Source: Paenibacillus nasutitermitis
Lineage (GTDB): Bacteria > Bacillota > Bacilli > Paenibacillales > Paenibacillaceae
Assembly (NCBI RefSeq): GCF_014641075.1
Contig: NZ_BMHP01000011.1
Location: 1-64,000, forward strand
Direction: 5' to 3'
DNA: 64,000 bases
In this document: positions 34,903 through 44,783 of the stretch, one piece after another
Position numbering within the stretch: the first letter of the stretch is position 1
Layout: each line of letters opens with the position of its first letter
Notes under the pieces: generated by a model
Databases searched by the model: none
Told to the model about the DNA's origin: nothing
The model's input: the letters and a program-made list of their open reading frames with translations, nothing else
Position numbers and translations under genes: made by a program

Positions 34903-37900
34903 ATGGTGACTGAGCAGCAGCTTTTGGAATTTATGCGCGAACCCGCTTATAAGCCGATGACATATAAAGAGCTTGAGGAGCATATGGGCGGCGGCGATGC
35001 CGAGTCCTTTAAAGCTTTTTTGATTTTGTTGAACCGGATCGAGGAAGAAGGCAAGATTATTCGTACCCCGAAGGACCGTTACGGCGTACCCGAGCGGATG
35101 AACCTGCTGCGCGGCCGGATCCAGGCGCATGCGAAGGGATTTGCTTTTTTGCTGCCGGAGGACAAGGAACACCCGGATGTTTACATCGGTGCCCATGATT
35201 TGAAAAGCGCCATGAACGGCGATACGGTGCTGGTGAAGATCCTGTCCAAAAGCGAGAATGGCGGGCGCATGGAAGGCGAGGTCAACCGGGTTGTTGAGCG
35301 TGCTGTGACCCAGGTGGTCGGTACGTTCGACAATCATGAGGCGTATGGTTTTGTAGTGCCGGATGACAAACGGATCAACCGCGATATTTTTATTTCTAAA
35401 GGCGAGTTCAAGGGAGCAGTCTCGGGCCAAAAGGTTGTCGTCCGCATCATCAATTACCCGGAAGGCCGGTCGGCCGCTGAAGGTGAGATTGTCGAGGTGC
35501 TTGGTCATAAGGATGACCCGGGCGTGGATATTCTATCCATTATCCGTAAACACCAATTGCCTGAAGGTTTTCCGGAGGATGTGCTGGAAGAGGCCGAAGC
35601 GGCGCCGGAATCCATCAGCGATGATGAAATCCGCCTTCAGGGGCGCAGGGATTTAAGAAATAAAGTAATTGTGACGATTGATGGCGAAGATGCCAAAGAT
35701 CTGGATGATGCGGTGAATATCGAGCGGCTTGAGAACGGCAATTATTTGCTGGGCGTGCATATTGCCGATGTCAGTTATTATGTTCACGAGAAATCGGCGC
35801 TGGATCAGGAAGCCTACCGGCGCGGCTGCAGCGTTTATCTGGTTGACCGTGTCATACCGATGCTGCCGCATCGTTTATCCAACGGCATCTGCTCGCTGAA
35901 TCCGCAGGTGGACCGGCTTACCATGTCCTGTGAGATGGAGTTTGATGCCAAAACGCTGAAGCGCATCAGGCATGATGTGTTTACCAGCGTAATCCGCACC
36001 AAAGAACGGATGACCTACACCAATGTGCGCAAAATCGTAGCGGATAAGGATCCGGAAGTGATGGAGCGTTACGCTGAGCTGGTGGATACGTTCAATTTGA
36101 TGGAGGAGCTTGCGATGCGCCTGCGTTCCATGCGTATGAAACGCGGAGCCATCGATTTCGATTTCGTGGAATCCAAGGTCATTGTGGACGATTCCGGCAA
36201 GCCTGTCGATATTGTGAAGCGTGAACGTTCGGTAGCCGAGCAGATTATTGAAGAATTTATGCTCGCTGCCAACGAGACCGTTGCGGAGCATTTCTACTGG
36301 CTTAAAGTGCCTTTCCTTTACCGGATTCATGAGAACCCGGACTCGGAGAAGCTGCTGCATTTTGTGCAGTTCGCGGCTAATTTCGGTTATACGGTGAAGG
36401 GGAAGGGCGGAAGCGAAATACATCCGCGCGCCCTGCAAACGCTGCTGGAGGATATCCGCGGCACGAAGGAGCAAACAGTCATCTCAACGGTTATGCTGCG
36501 TTCCATGAAGCAGGCCAAATATGACGCGCAAAGCCTCGGGCATTTCGGACTGGCTGCGGAATTCTACTCCCATTTCACTTCACCTATCCGGCGTTATCCC
36601 GATCTCGTCATTCACCGCGTCATGCGGGAAGTGCTGGAGAACGGCGGCACGCTTCCGGAGTCGCGGATCGAGGCGCTGTCGGCACGCATGCCGGATATTG
36701 CCCAGCAATCGTCCGAGCGGGAGCGTGTGGCGGTCGAAGCGGAGCGGGATACCGAGAAGCTGAAGAAATGCGAGTATATGCTTGACAAAGTCGGCGAGGA
36801 ATTCGAAGGGATTATCAGCGGCGTGACAAGCTTCGGGATATTTGTGGAGCTGGACAATACCGTTGAGGGTCTGATTCGGCTGAGCAATCTCAATGATGAT
36901 TATTATCATTTCCATGAGCAGCATATGCTGCTGATCGGCGAACGGACATCGAAGATGTACCGGATCGGCGATGAGCTGCGCGTGCGGGTTGATGGCGTCA
37001 ACATGGTGGAGCATACGATTGATTTTGCCATCGTAGAGACCAAAGCGGAAAGCGCCGAGCGCGGCGGACGCGGCAGGGAGTTCACGGGAGCGGCCGCTGG
37101 CGGACGGGGGAAACGCGGCAAAGGCTTGGCGGTTGCCGGCAATCTGCGAAGCGGCGTACGCGGCAAAAGCGGTAGCGCGGATGGCCGCGGCGGCGATCGC
37201 GGTCGTAAGCCGGGCGCGGCTGCCTCTGGCGGCGGACGGGGCAAAGACGGCGTGAAAGCGAAGCGTGGACGCAAGCCGGGTGAGGCAGCCATTGATAGCC
37301 GGCAGCGGGGGGGCCCGGAAGCGGGGAACGGCTCCGGGCGCCGCGGATCAGGCGGAGCGAGCAATGTGGGTCCGCGCGGCCGCGGGAAGGGTGAAGCGGC
37401 CGTCCAGCCGCGTTCGGCAAGAAGAGCGGGCGGTAATAGCCAAAGCAGTTCCATACAGGAGAGAAGCAAAGGCGACAAGCGCGCCTGGAAACCGGAGGAT
37501 GATTATAACTTGGACCGTTTATTGGGGAATGAAGAGAGCAGTAAAGGAACGACTGCCGCAGCAGCGGAACAGATCGATTCGAACACCGCGCCGGCACGCC
37601 CGGTGCGCAACGACATGTGGGGCCTTCCGATTCGCGGAACGGGCGGTATTATTGATGACGGTGAAGATCCGGATGACCGTTCAGGCAAACGGGGCAGAGG
37701 AGGATCCTCAGGCCGCGGCGGCCGCTCAGCCTCAGCTCGCGGGGGACGTGGCCCATCCACGGCAAGCAAGCCAGGCGGTGCTCGTCCGGCGAAGAAGCCT
37801 GCCGCTGGCGCAGCTGTTGCTAATGCTGCTGCTCGTGGTGGGGTAAATACCGGCGGCCAGCAAGGTGTCGGCAACAGAAGCAGCCGACCGGCCAAGAAGA

Positions 37901-37950
37901 AAAATGATGACGGCGGCGCGGCTCCGGCTGCCAAGAACAGCGAACAATAA
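34903..37950 (+). CDS. rnr: ribonuclease R with long RGG-rich tail
   Basis: A 1015-residue 3'-to-5' exoribonuclease. The order is: N-terminal winged helix (LLEFMREPAYKPMTYKELEE, residues 4-70 region), cold-shock domains (near 75-230), RNB catalytic domain with DGEDAKDLDDAVN, and S1 domain near 640-715 (FEGIISGVTSFGIFVELDN). Residues from about 725 on, some 290, are low-complexity Gly/Arg/Lys/Ala with many RGG, GRGG and GKRG units. RNase R is usually about 750-820 residues with a short basic tail. I chose the ATG at 34903 (GAGGTGAGAGG upstream). Confidence 0.95.
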   Translation: MVTEQQLLEFMREPAYKPMTYKELEEHMGGGDAESFKAFLILLNRIEEEGKIIRTPKDRYGVPERMNLLRGRIQAHAKGFAFLLPEDKEHPDVYIGAHDLKSAMNGDTVLVKILSKSENGGRMEGEVNRVVERAVTQVVGTFDNHEAYGFVVPDDKRINRDIFISKGEFKGAVSGQKVVVRIINYPEGRSAAEGEIVEVLGHKDDPGVDILSIIRKHQLPEGFPEDVLEEAEAAPESISDDEIRLQGRRDLRNKVIVTIDGEDAKDLDDAVNIERLENGNYLLGVHIADVSYYVHEKSALDQEAYRRGCSVYLVDRVIPMLPHRLSNGICSLNPQVDRLTMSCEMEFDAKTLKRIRHDVFTSVIRTKERMTYTNVRKIVADKDPEVMERYAELVDTFNLMEELAMRLRSMRMKRGAIDFDFVESKVIVDDSGKPVDIVKRERSVAEQIIEEFMLAANETVAEHFYWLKVPFLYRIHENPDSEKLLHFVQFAANFGYTVKGKGGSEIHPRALQTLLEDIRGTKEQTVISTVMLRSMKQAKYDAQSLGHFGLAAEFYSHFTSPIRRYPDLVIHRVMREVLENGGTLPESRIEALSARMPDIAQQSSERERVAVEAERDTEKLKKCEYMLDKVGEEFEGIISGVTSFGIFVELDNTVEGLIRLSNLNDDYYHFHEQHMLLIGERTSKMYRIGDELRVRVDGVNMVEHTIDFAIVETKAESAERGGRGREFTGAAAGGRGKRGKGLAVAGNLRSGVRGKSGSADGRGGDRGRKPGAAASGGGRGKDGVKAKRGRKPGEAAIDSRQRGGPEAGNGSGRRGSGGASNVGPRGRGKGEAAVQPRSARRAGGNSQSSSIQERSKGDKRAWKPEDDYNLDRLLGNEESSKGTTAAAAEQIDSNTAPARPVRNDMWGLPIRGTGGIIDDGEDPDDRSGKRGRGGSSGRGGRSASARGGRGPSTASKPGGARPAKKPAAGAAVANAAARGGVNTGGQQGVGNRSSRPAKKKNDDGGAAPAAKNSEQ

Positions 37951-37981
37951 TGGGCTGTAAGGCCGACAGGCGCTGCGGTTC

Positions 37982-38010
37982 TTGATTTCAGCCGTTAAAG
38001 TTGCTACAAT
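37982..38010 (+). promoter_or_regulatory. promoter of smpB, overlapping the rnr terminator
   Basis: TTGATT and TACAAT are 17 bases apart. Immediately after, ATGGACTCC (38009-38017) pairs with GGAGTCCAT (38034-38042) followed by TTTT; transcripts arriving from rnr would form this terminator. Transcripts starting from this promoter would lack most of its left arm and escape it. Confidence 0.7.
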
Positions 38011-38110
38011 GGACTCCTGACATTAAGCTGTGGGGAGTCCATTTTGCAGCTTTAATGGAATGGTGATTTTGAACATCACGCGTGTGATTCCAAGCAAAGA
38101 GGTGATTGGC

Positions 38111-38590
38111 ATGGGCAAGAAGAGTGACGGGAAACAACTGGCCCAGAACAAGAAGGCTTCCCATGACTATTTCATCGAGGATACGTATGAAGCTGGCATT
38201 GTGCTGCTGGGAACGGAAATCAAGGCGCTGCGCCTGGGCAAAGCTAATATAAGCGATGCGTTTGCCACCATCCGCAATGGTGAGATTTTTATCCATAATA
38301 TGCATATCAGCGCCTTCGAGCAGGGCAACCGGTACAATCCGACCGATCCGACCCGCGCCCGCAAGCTGCTGCTGCATAAATCGCAGATTCACAAGTTGCT
38401 CGGCTTGTCGAAGCAGGATGGCTACTCCATTGTGCCGCTGAAGATCTATGTACGCAACGGCTATGCCAAGCTGCTGATCGGGTTGGGTAAAGGGAAGAAG
38501 CAGTATGACAAGCGCGAAACGTCTGCCAAACGGGATGCCCAGCGGGATATTCAACGGGCACTGCGCGAGAAGCAGAAGGTCGCCAGGTAA
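38111..38590 (+). CDS. smpB: SsrA-binding protein SmpB
   Basis: A 159-residue protein that binds tmRNA and brings it to stalled ribosomes. It shows NKKASHDYFIEDTYEAGI, GTEIKALRLGKANI, and the basic C-terminal tail (KRETSAKRDAQRDIQRAL). The ATG at 38111 with AGAGGTGA fits the family N terminus. Its RNA partner is encoded about 200 bases downstream. Confidence 0.97.
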   Translation: MGKKSDGKQLAQNKKASHDYFIEDTYEAGIVLLGTEIKALRLGKANISDAFATIRNGEIFIHNMHISAFEQGNRYNPTDPTRARKLLLHKSQIHKLLGLSKQDGYSIVPLKIYVRNGYAKLLIGLGKGKKQYDKRETSAKRDAQRDIQRALREKQKVAR

Positions 38591-38793
38591 GCTGGTTCAG
38601 TTGGCGGCAGGCACCAGCGTTTCCAACAAAGACATCTGATCTGTCCTGATCATTTGTGTTATACTAAGTAAGTAAGGAAAATGATTAACTTTTGCTCGAA
38701 GCGTTGAAGCTGGTTGGCAAGCTAAGATCAGCGGCATATCTGTAGAGCGTCTGACCTGCTAAGCGGTGGCAACGATGCCGTTTATGCGACATT

Positions 38794-39159
38794 GGGGGCG
38801 TTTATGGATTCGACGGGGATAGTTCGAGCACGGGTTGCGGGTAGTGGGGACGCGTCCGCTTTAACAACGCTAAAGCCTATTAAATGGCAAAACTCAAAAC
38901 AACTACGCTTTAGCAGCCTAAGAAACTGTTGGCGTGCTTCTACCCAGCATCGTCCATGTGACTGGGATAGGGGCTAACAAATAGTGGAATACGCTGTCTC
39001 ATCTCCGCCTGGGGTGAGCTGAAGAAGACAATCAGGCTGACCCTCGCGATAGCCGGTTACGGGGCGCTTGCTAGGGTGACATCAAAACTGTGACTATACC
39101 CGTAGATGCCTGTGTGGCGTTATTTTCGGACAGGGGTTCAAATCCCCTCGCCTCCACCA
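38794..39159 (+). ncRNA. ssrA: transfer-messenger RNA
   Basis: A 366-nt tmRNA. The 5' end GGGGGCG pairs with CGCCTCC of the 3' acceptor, the T arm is GGTTCAAATCC, and CCA is encoded. The tag frame at 38886-38921 reads GKTQNNYALAA then TAA, giving a tag ending in the ClpXP-type ALAA. Its 3' end is one boundary of the presumed island; a second copy of the last 65 bases lies at 53536. Confidence 0.96.
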
Positions 39160-39169
39160 ATACCATGAG

Positions 39170-39197
39170 AAAAGACACCGTGTTAGGTGTCTTTTTT
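39170..39197 (+). terminator. terminator of ssrA
   Basis: AAGACACC and GGTGTCTT form the stem, followed by TTTT. It starts about 10 bases after the tmRNA CCA. Confidence 0.92.
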
Positions 39198-39227
39198 GCT
39201 TGTATAGCGCTTTATAATAGTACGAAG

Positions 39228-39410
39228 TTAGATTGAAATATGGGCGCGGATCAGCCATTGCTCATCGTTGCTCGGGGGAACGCGAAGTCCCATGCGAGAG
39301 CACGTTTTCTTTCGTCGATTTGAGAATCTTCGCCAATCTGTCCAGCGGAACAAGCTCCCAGTTACGCCATACCACCGTTTGCTGCACGGTTGGAAAATGG
39401 GGGAGACCCA
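39228..39410 (-). pseudogene. frameshifted N-terminal fragment of a large surface/enzymatic protein
   Basis: On the minus strand one frame reads GLPHFPTVQQTVVWRNWELV, then PLDRLAKILKSTKENVL; the next frame continues with MGLRVPPSNDEQWLIRAHIS. Together they resemble the opening of a Paenibacillus protein family I recall by its WRNWELVP and MGLRVPP motifs, joined by a frameshift near 39295. No start codon, no downstream body: a decayed remnant. Family assignment is from memory. Confidence 0.6.
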
Positions 39411-39499
39411 GCGCCTAAATATGTTCATTTGGTGCAAAGCCGGGATACAACATAGTTACCTCCGCGTAGGTTTAATATCGCTAATTATTTGAACAATAG

Positions 39500-39538
39500 G
39501 TGAAAAAGAAAAGACGGTACGGCTGGGGCTGTACCGTC
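39500..39538 (-). terminator. terminator of the lyase operon
   Basis: On the minus strand GACGGTAC and GTACCGTC pair, followed by TTTTCTTTTTC. It lies about 145 bases after the lyase stop at 39684, with no gene in between. Confidence 0.8.
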
Positions 39539-39683
39539 ACACTTTTAAGATAGTATTTCGTGATAGCGGCTCTAATACTTGCAGTAAACGTCAGCGTCAA
39601 AAACGCAGGTAGACGATTGCCTTGACAAGCAATATTCGAACAAATCGTGGTCGTGGCCTACAGTCTGTTCGGCCGAAGTCTCC

Positions 39684-42600
39684 TTATTGTTTTTTAGGGT
39701 TTTTTGGATTGATTGTTATAGATACCGATGCGATATTGGAGTAATCCTGGCCGTCAAAAGCCTGAAAAGTAAAAGTATCGCTGCCCGTTTTTCCGGGTCT
39801 GGGCGTATAAATGAAGGAACCTGTCGAAGGGTTCGTTATTACCGCTGTACCTATAGTCCCGTTCTGCACGATCCTGTAAGTCAATTGGTCCGCATCGCCG
39901 TCCGCAGCTGTTAAAGTACCGCTTACCGCCGTTTTTTTCAAGGTCGACACCGCCAATTCCTGAGCGACAGGCGCTTTATTTGCGGCGACAGGCTCGATCA
40001 CCGTTTCGTAAGACAACGGGATGCGGAAAGCGGCCCCGGGAGCAATGTCATACACATATCCCTTGCTGAAGTCATTGTTGTCCACATAACGCCGGATGAG
40101 CGTGGCGGTTCCCAAATCGAGCTTGTATTGATTCGTTCCGAGTTGCGTGACGCCGTGAATTTTATAAACCGCATTCCGCTCGCCGTCATTGGCGATATAG
40201 ACGTATTTTCCGACAAGCTCGCCGCTGTCCGCACCTTGCAGGTCCAGGTTGACCGTGATGTCGTTCGTCATGGACAGATCCCGCGTGAAATCGGCGACGG
40301 TGCCTGTCAATTGCGCCGTATCTTCGTCGATAAGCGGAAGCCCGGCCGGTCCGATCAGCGTTCCTTCACTAAGGTAGCTATACACAGGCTCGCCGTTTTG
40401 CACTGAGTAAACCCCGAACGCCCCCTGGAACTGGAATTTCCCATCCACGGTATAAAGCACGGACGGATCGAGCGCGCTGACGATGTAGTCGGTTCTGCCG
40501 TTCGTCAAGACAACCTTCACCGCCTTCACATCATTGCCGATCGCAGGTGCGCCATACACGGTTACCGTTACCGGCTCGATCGATTGAACGTATCGTTGCG
40601 ATTCGTACGGCTCGATGATCGAAGTGAACAGCGAATCCAGATTGCTGCCACCGCGATGGGCGACTACATAACGGAAGCTTTTCGGATTGTTCGGCACTCT
40701 TTGCGACGGGCTTCCGTCCGCCAGCGCCACATCGTCGACCTGTCCGAGCATAGTCAAGCGGAGATGAACGTCCCGCGGCGGCTGGTTGATATTCCATGTA
40801 TCCGTAACATCCCAATCCACGCTGAATTGCTCGGCCGGAGCCGTATCCCGATCGACATTTTTCAAATAGTGGAAGCCCGAGCCCATATAGTTGGGGCCAT
40901 CGACGCTGTCGCCTGGCGCCCGTTTTCCATACTCCACATTCTCACCTGCATAAGAGCCGATATAGTTGCCGCTTCCGTCCTTCTGCGAAACGAGGGTCAA
41001 GCCATCCGTCGTCACAGGTCCCTCGGCCGCATGGAAGCTGAAATTATGGTCGTTGCCGCCCTTAATCCGGAAGAAGTCCACCGTGTAAGAATTGGCGTCG
41101 TCGACCTTGATCATCGCCGTCGTCCGTTTGTACAGCTCGGTTCGCGGATACGGATCGGACGCATCTACGTCGATCAGCTTCACTTGCTCGCTATCGTCAA
41201 AATGCTGCGGATCGCCGTCCCATTGAATCTGCTGCTTCGCCTTATCGACGACAACCGTATTGTGGGAAATCGTATTGCGCACCCATTGATAATTGTGTGT
41301 ATCCGCCGATTCGGTCGTCTCGGGATAGCCCAAATCCGGCGTCAGGTCAAGGCCGAAGGCGTTCAGCCCGATTTGCAGCGTGTCCCGGTGGCCGTGGAAG
41401 CTGTTATTCCCGTAATACATCCAGACATTGCGCAGCGTGTCGCTATTGAAGCCTTCGCCTTTGCCGTCCCTTAGCGCGGCGAACCCGGTACCGGTCATAT
41501 TCGTGCTTTTTAAATTCAAAGGACCGTATTGCGCAATAACCGCATCAATATCATCGGCAATTTGCTCGGGATCACTCGAAAAAATGTCGCCGTACAAGCC
41601 CTCCGTGCTAAACCCGTTCAAGAAATGGATCAACTGCGCGTATTCCGGGTCTTGATAGTGCTTGAATGCTTCGATCATCGTCGGCATCGAGAAAAAGATG
41701 AGCGGTTTTCCCGTACTTCCCGAATCGCCTATTGACGGGGTGAAAACCTCGCTTTGCATCCATTGATATACGCCTGAAAACATGTTTCGGAACTTTACGT
41801 TCTGGTAAAGGTCAGCGCTCGGATACAAGTCGTAGCCGTCAAGGATATTGGCCAGCTCGAGATAGTTAATTAGCCATAACGAGTTATAGAGTGGAGCGGC
41901 CTCGTTGCCGTTGCCGTCGCGGTCTACATCGTTCACCAACGTCGAGCCGATGTTACCCCCGGTAACCCGAAACGGGTCCGTTTGGAAGCCACCGGACTGG
42001 AAGTCGAAATCCAGCCATTCCTTCGTCTCCGGAAATTTGTCGTAGACAACAGCCGCCAGCGCCAGCGCGCTTTGGTGAAATCCGGGATTCCCCCTTATGC
42101 GGGAGGATTGCACACCGGGATAAATCTGTTTGACGATGCCATCCTCAATGTTGCGGCGAATGCCGCTTGCGCTGAATTTAAGCTGTCCCAGATCATAAGT
42201 GTCTGATTTCGCACCCAGAAACGAGAGGAGCGCCGAATCGTTCATTGCCGGATAGAAAGCGTCGTAAGCATAAAGGAAATGCTTGACGAGCAAGGTTTCC
42301 CAGATGGACCCTGTGGCTTTGCCCAAGCGGGTATAGCCGTCGGAATTCTGGTAAATGCTTCTGTTGTAAACCGACGTATCCAAGCTTGGATAAATATCGG
42401 CTATGCGATCCAGCAAAATGACGCCCGCACGGGCATATTTGATGTCTCCCGTATACAGATAGGCGTCCCGGAACGCATCCAGCGCCTGCGGAATAAGTCC
42501 TTTCAAGCTTCCGGGACCGCTATCCGCCCAAAGCCCCCAGTGGATATAGAAAGCGATGAATGTATATGTTTTTCCATTTTCATCCACCCAGCCTGTGCCG

Positions 42601-44603
42601 TCATCCACTCCCCAGGTCGGGCCCTTTTCCGGATAAAGAGTATTGACGAGCAGGCTGCGGTCCGCTTTAGTCGGATCAAAGATGCCATGTTGATCGAGTC
42701 CGCTGCGATAATAAGCACCGAAATCGTTCGTTGGGAATCTGTAGCCGCTGCTCGGATCAGTAATTTTCCAGGGGTCGTTGAGTGGATCGGTAATATAAGG
42801 ATAGGGACCGAATTTATCGATTTCCTTCCCGGTGACCGGACTTCCGAGAGCCTCGTTTACGCTATAGCTGCGGGGCAGACTTTGCGGCGGCACCAGCTCC
42901 CAAAGAGCATTAAGCCCTTTCGTCAAATAGCTGTTCGCTCTGGCGACGGCATCGTCTCTCAAATCGGCTGCCCAAGCGTAGTTATCAATATTGCTGCGAG
43001 CTGCGGCGATTTTATGGGCTGTATAAATCGTGCTGCGGGTTTTCCCGTATACGATTTCGGTAACGCTGATCGGCAAGGAGGCCGAGCGGCTAACGCCGTT
43101 TAAATAGACGTCGGCTGTTACGGTAGCCGTTCCTAGTCCGGACGCCGTCAGCATTCCGGTATGATCGACTGTGGCGACATTCTCGTCGCTGCTTGAATAT
43201 TGAACGTATTCCTGCGCCAATTCAAACCGAATGCCGGCTTGCGTCATCCCGATAACCGGGAGCTTAAACTTGGAACCGACGTAGAGCTCGGGCGGCGTGG
43301 CAGTGAATGCAACGCTATCCAATACAGGCAAGTCAGGGGTATGCTCCAAAATAAATTCGCTTGGCGTCATCCGGTATTGGGCCGATGCCGCTTGCTTGCC
43401 GATCGTTTTGAGCGTCAGCGTGTGCGTGCCTGCCGTTAAAGCGGCGTATCGAATTGCGGTCGTCGGGCCAAAGCCGGCGGTCGCGCCGTAGAAGTCGTAG
43501 GTGCCCATCGCTTTGCCGTCGATTTCCAGCTCCGCGATCGCTCCCGACCCGGCCAGGAACCCTTTGAATTTAATCAAATACGTTCCATCTGTGGAGACAT
43601 CAAACCGGAAGTCGCGCGACATGCCCGCACTTTCGGTGCCGATCGCGGCTCCGTAATATTGATAGCCAAGGACAGGATAAGTCGTTGGCAAGCCTACAAG
43701 ACTCCAGCCTGGCTGTGTCGGTTGGCCGGGAAAGCCGATGTGCGTGAACTTGTAAGTCATTGTCGGAATCCGCACATTGATTGGCAATACCGCGGTAAAG
43801 TTGGCGCCGTTATAATAAACATTTGCCGTTACGGAAGCGGCACCTGCTCCGGCGGCGGTCAGTATGCCGCTATTGGAATCGACGAGGGCGACCGCTTCGT
43901 TATCGCTGGCATACTGAATTTGCGCTCCGGGAAGATCCGTCGCAACGCCGTTATTCGTTTGGCCGTGGACGGCTAATTGCACTTGGGAGCCGAGGAAGAT
44001 GTCCGGCTGCTCGGCGGCAAGCGCCACGCCCGCCAATGACGGCATGGCTGAATTCGGCTCCAGTATAAACTCGCTCGGCGTCATCCGGTATTGGGCCGAC
44101 GCCGTTTGCTTGCCAATCGTTTTAAGCGTCAACGTGTGCGTGCCTGCTGTTAAAGCGGCGTATCGAATCGGGGTCGTCGGGCCATAGCCGGCGGTCGCGC
44201 CGTAGAAGTCGTAGGCGCCCATCGCTTTGCCGTCGATTTGCAGCTCCGCGATCGCTCCCGATCCGGCAAGGAAGCCTTTGAACTTGATCAAATACGTTCC
44301 ATCTTCGGGGACATCGAACAAGAAGTCGCGCGACATGCCGATATTTTCGGTGCCGATCGCCGCTCCGTAAGACTGATAGCCCAGGACAGGGTAAGTCGTG
44401 GTTAAACCTACCAGGCTCCAGCCTGGCTGTGTCGGCTGTCCGGGAAAGCCGATGTGGGTGAATTTGTAAACGATAGGGCTCGTTCCTGAGGCATGGGCGA
44501 CAGGCGAAGTAACGCCAGGCATCCCACTTACAAGCAAACTGAGAAGCAAAAGATAAAGGACAAGACTGCTTTTCATAAGCTTCATTGCTTTTCGCACGCT
44601 CAT
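39684..44603 (-). CDS. secreted heparinase II/III-fold polysaccharide lyase, multidomain
   Basis: A 1639-residue exported protein. A signal peptide covers residues 1-38 (cleavage near AHA-SG). Then come two near-identical modules of about 140 residues (about 44-183 and 282-421; both start YKFTHIGFPGQPTQPGWSL and end MTPSEFILE), each followed by a bacterial Ig-like (BIG2) domain. The lyase part spans about 530-1500: an alpha-toroid with GNPGFHQSALALAAVVYD and a heparinase II/III beta part with NNSFHGHRDTLQIGLNAFG and NTISHNTVVVDK. The last 100 residues form a cadherin-like domain (DGDADQLTYRI, FTFQAFDGQDYSN). Starts at ATG with AAAAGGAAG. Substrate unknown; last gene of the operon after two permeases. 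Confidence 0.88.
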   Translation of the reverse strand: MSVRKAMKLMKSSLVLYLLLLSLLVSGMPGVTSPVAHASGTSPIVYKFTHIGFPGQPTQPGWSLVGLTTTYPVLGYQSYGAAIGTENIGMSRDFLFDVPEDGTYLIKFKGFLAGSGAIAELQIDGKAMGAYDFYGATAGYGPTTPIRYAALTAGTHTLTLKTIGKQTASAQYRMTPSEFILEPNSAMPSLAGVALAAEQPDIFLGSQVQLAVHGQTNNGVATDLPGAQIQYASDNEAVALVDSNSGILTAAGAGAASVTANVYYNGANFTAVLPINVRIPTMTYKFTHIGFPGQPTQPGWSLVGLPTTYPVLGYQYYGAAIGTESAGMSRDFRFDVSTDGTYLIKFKGFLAGSGAIAELEIDGKAMGTYDFYGATAGFGPTTAIRYAALTAGTHTLTLKTIGKQAASAQYRMTPSEFILEHTPDLPVLDSVAFTATPPELYVGSKFKLPVIGMTQAGIRFELAQEYVQYSSSDENVATVDHTGMLTASGLGTATVTADVYLNGVSRSASLPISVTEIVYGKTRSTIYTAHKIAAARSNIDNYAWAADLRDDAVARANSYLTKGLNALWELVPPQSLPRSYSVNEALGSPVTGKEIDKFGPYPYITDPLNDPWKITDPSSGYRFPTNDFGAYYRSGLDQHGIFDPTKADRSLLVNTLYPEKGPTWGVDDGTGWVDENGKTYTFIAFYIHWGLWADSGPGSLKGLIPQALDAFRDAYLYTGDIKYARAGVILLDRIADIYPSLDTSVYNRSIYQNSDGYTRLGKATGSIWETLLVKHFLYAYDAFYPAMNDSALLSFLGAKSDTYDLGQLKFSASGIRRNIEDGIVKQIYPGVQSSRIRGNPGFHQSALALAAVVYDKFPETKEWLDFDFQSGGFQTDPFRVTGGNIGSTLVNDVDRDGNGNEAAPLYNSLWLINYLELANILDGYDLYPSADLYQNVKFRNMFSGVYQWMQSEVFTPSIGDSGSTGKPLIFFSMPTMIEAFKHYQDPEYAQLIHFLNGFSTEGLYGDIFSSDPEQIADDIDAVIAQYGPLNLKSTNMTGTGFAALRDGKGEGFNSDTLRNVWMYYGNNSFHGHRDTLQIGLNAFGLDLTPDLGYPETTESADTHNYQWVRNTISHNTVVVDKAKQQIQWDGDPQHFDDSEQVKLIDVDASDPYPRTELYKRTTAMIKVDDANSYTVDFFRIKGGNDHNFSFHAAEGPVTTDGLTLVSQKDGSGNYIGSYAGENVEYGKRAPGDSVDGPNYMGSGFHYLKNVDRDTAPAEQFSVDWDVTDTWNINQPPRDVHLRLTMLGQVDDVALADGSPSQRVPNNPKSFRYVVAHRGGSNLDSLFTSIIEPYESQRYVQSIEPVTVTVYGAPAIGNDVKAVKVVLTNGRTDYIVSALDPSVLYTVDGKFQFQGAFGVYSVQNGEPVYSYLSEGTLIGPAGLPLIDEDTAQLTGTVADFTRDLSMTNDITVNLDLQGADSGELVGKYVYIANDGERNAVYKIHGVTQLGTNQYKLDLGTATLIRRYVDNNDFSKGYVYDIAPGAAFRIPLSYETVIEPVAANKAPVAQELAVSTLKKTAVSGTLTAADGDADQLTYRIVQNGTIGTAVITNPSTGSFIYTPRPGKTGSDTFTFQAFDGQDYSNIASVSITINPKNPKKQ

Positions 44604-44783
44604 GGACACTTCCTTTTCTCATGAATTTGTTCACGCCCAAGGATAAACGGCTACGCCGTCCTTTAAGGACGGGTGCGTTTACCAAGGCTTAGAGCCCCTA
44701 CCACGGTATACTTTCCGATAAGCTCAGAAAGCCTGTCTTCTCTCTGCTTCGGCAACCGCCTCCTTTCAGGAGCCGTTACAAAT
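44604..44783 (-). other. gap between permease and lyase genes, with hairpins
   Basis: No gene. Two hairpins, GGCTCCT/AGGAGGC near 44755-44772 and CCGTCCTT/AAGGACGG near 44656-44673, could separate transporter and lyase expression; neither has a strong T-run. Confidence 0.5.

Noticed and set aside
40584..41474. 296-codon plus-strand frame within the lyase gene
   Set aside because: Antisense shadow of the heparinase-fold protein.
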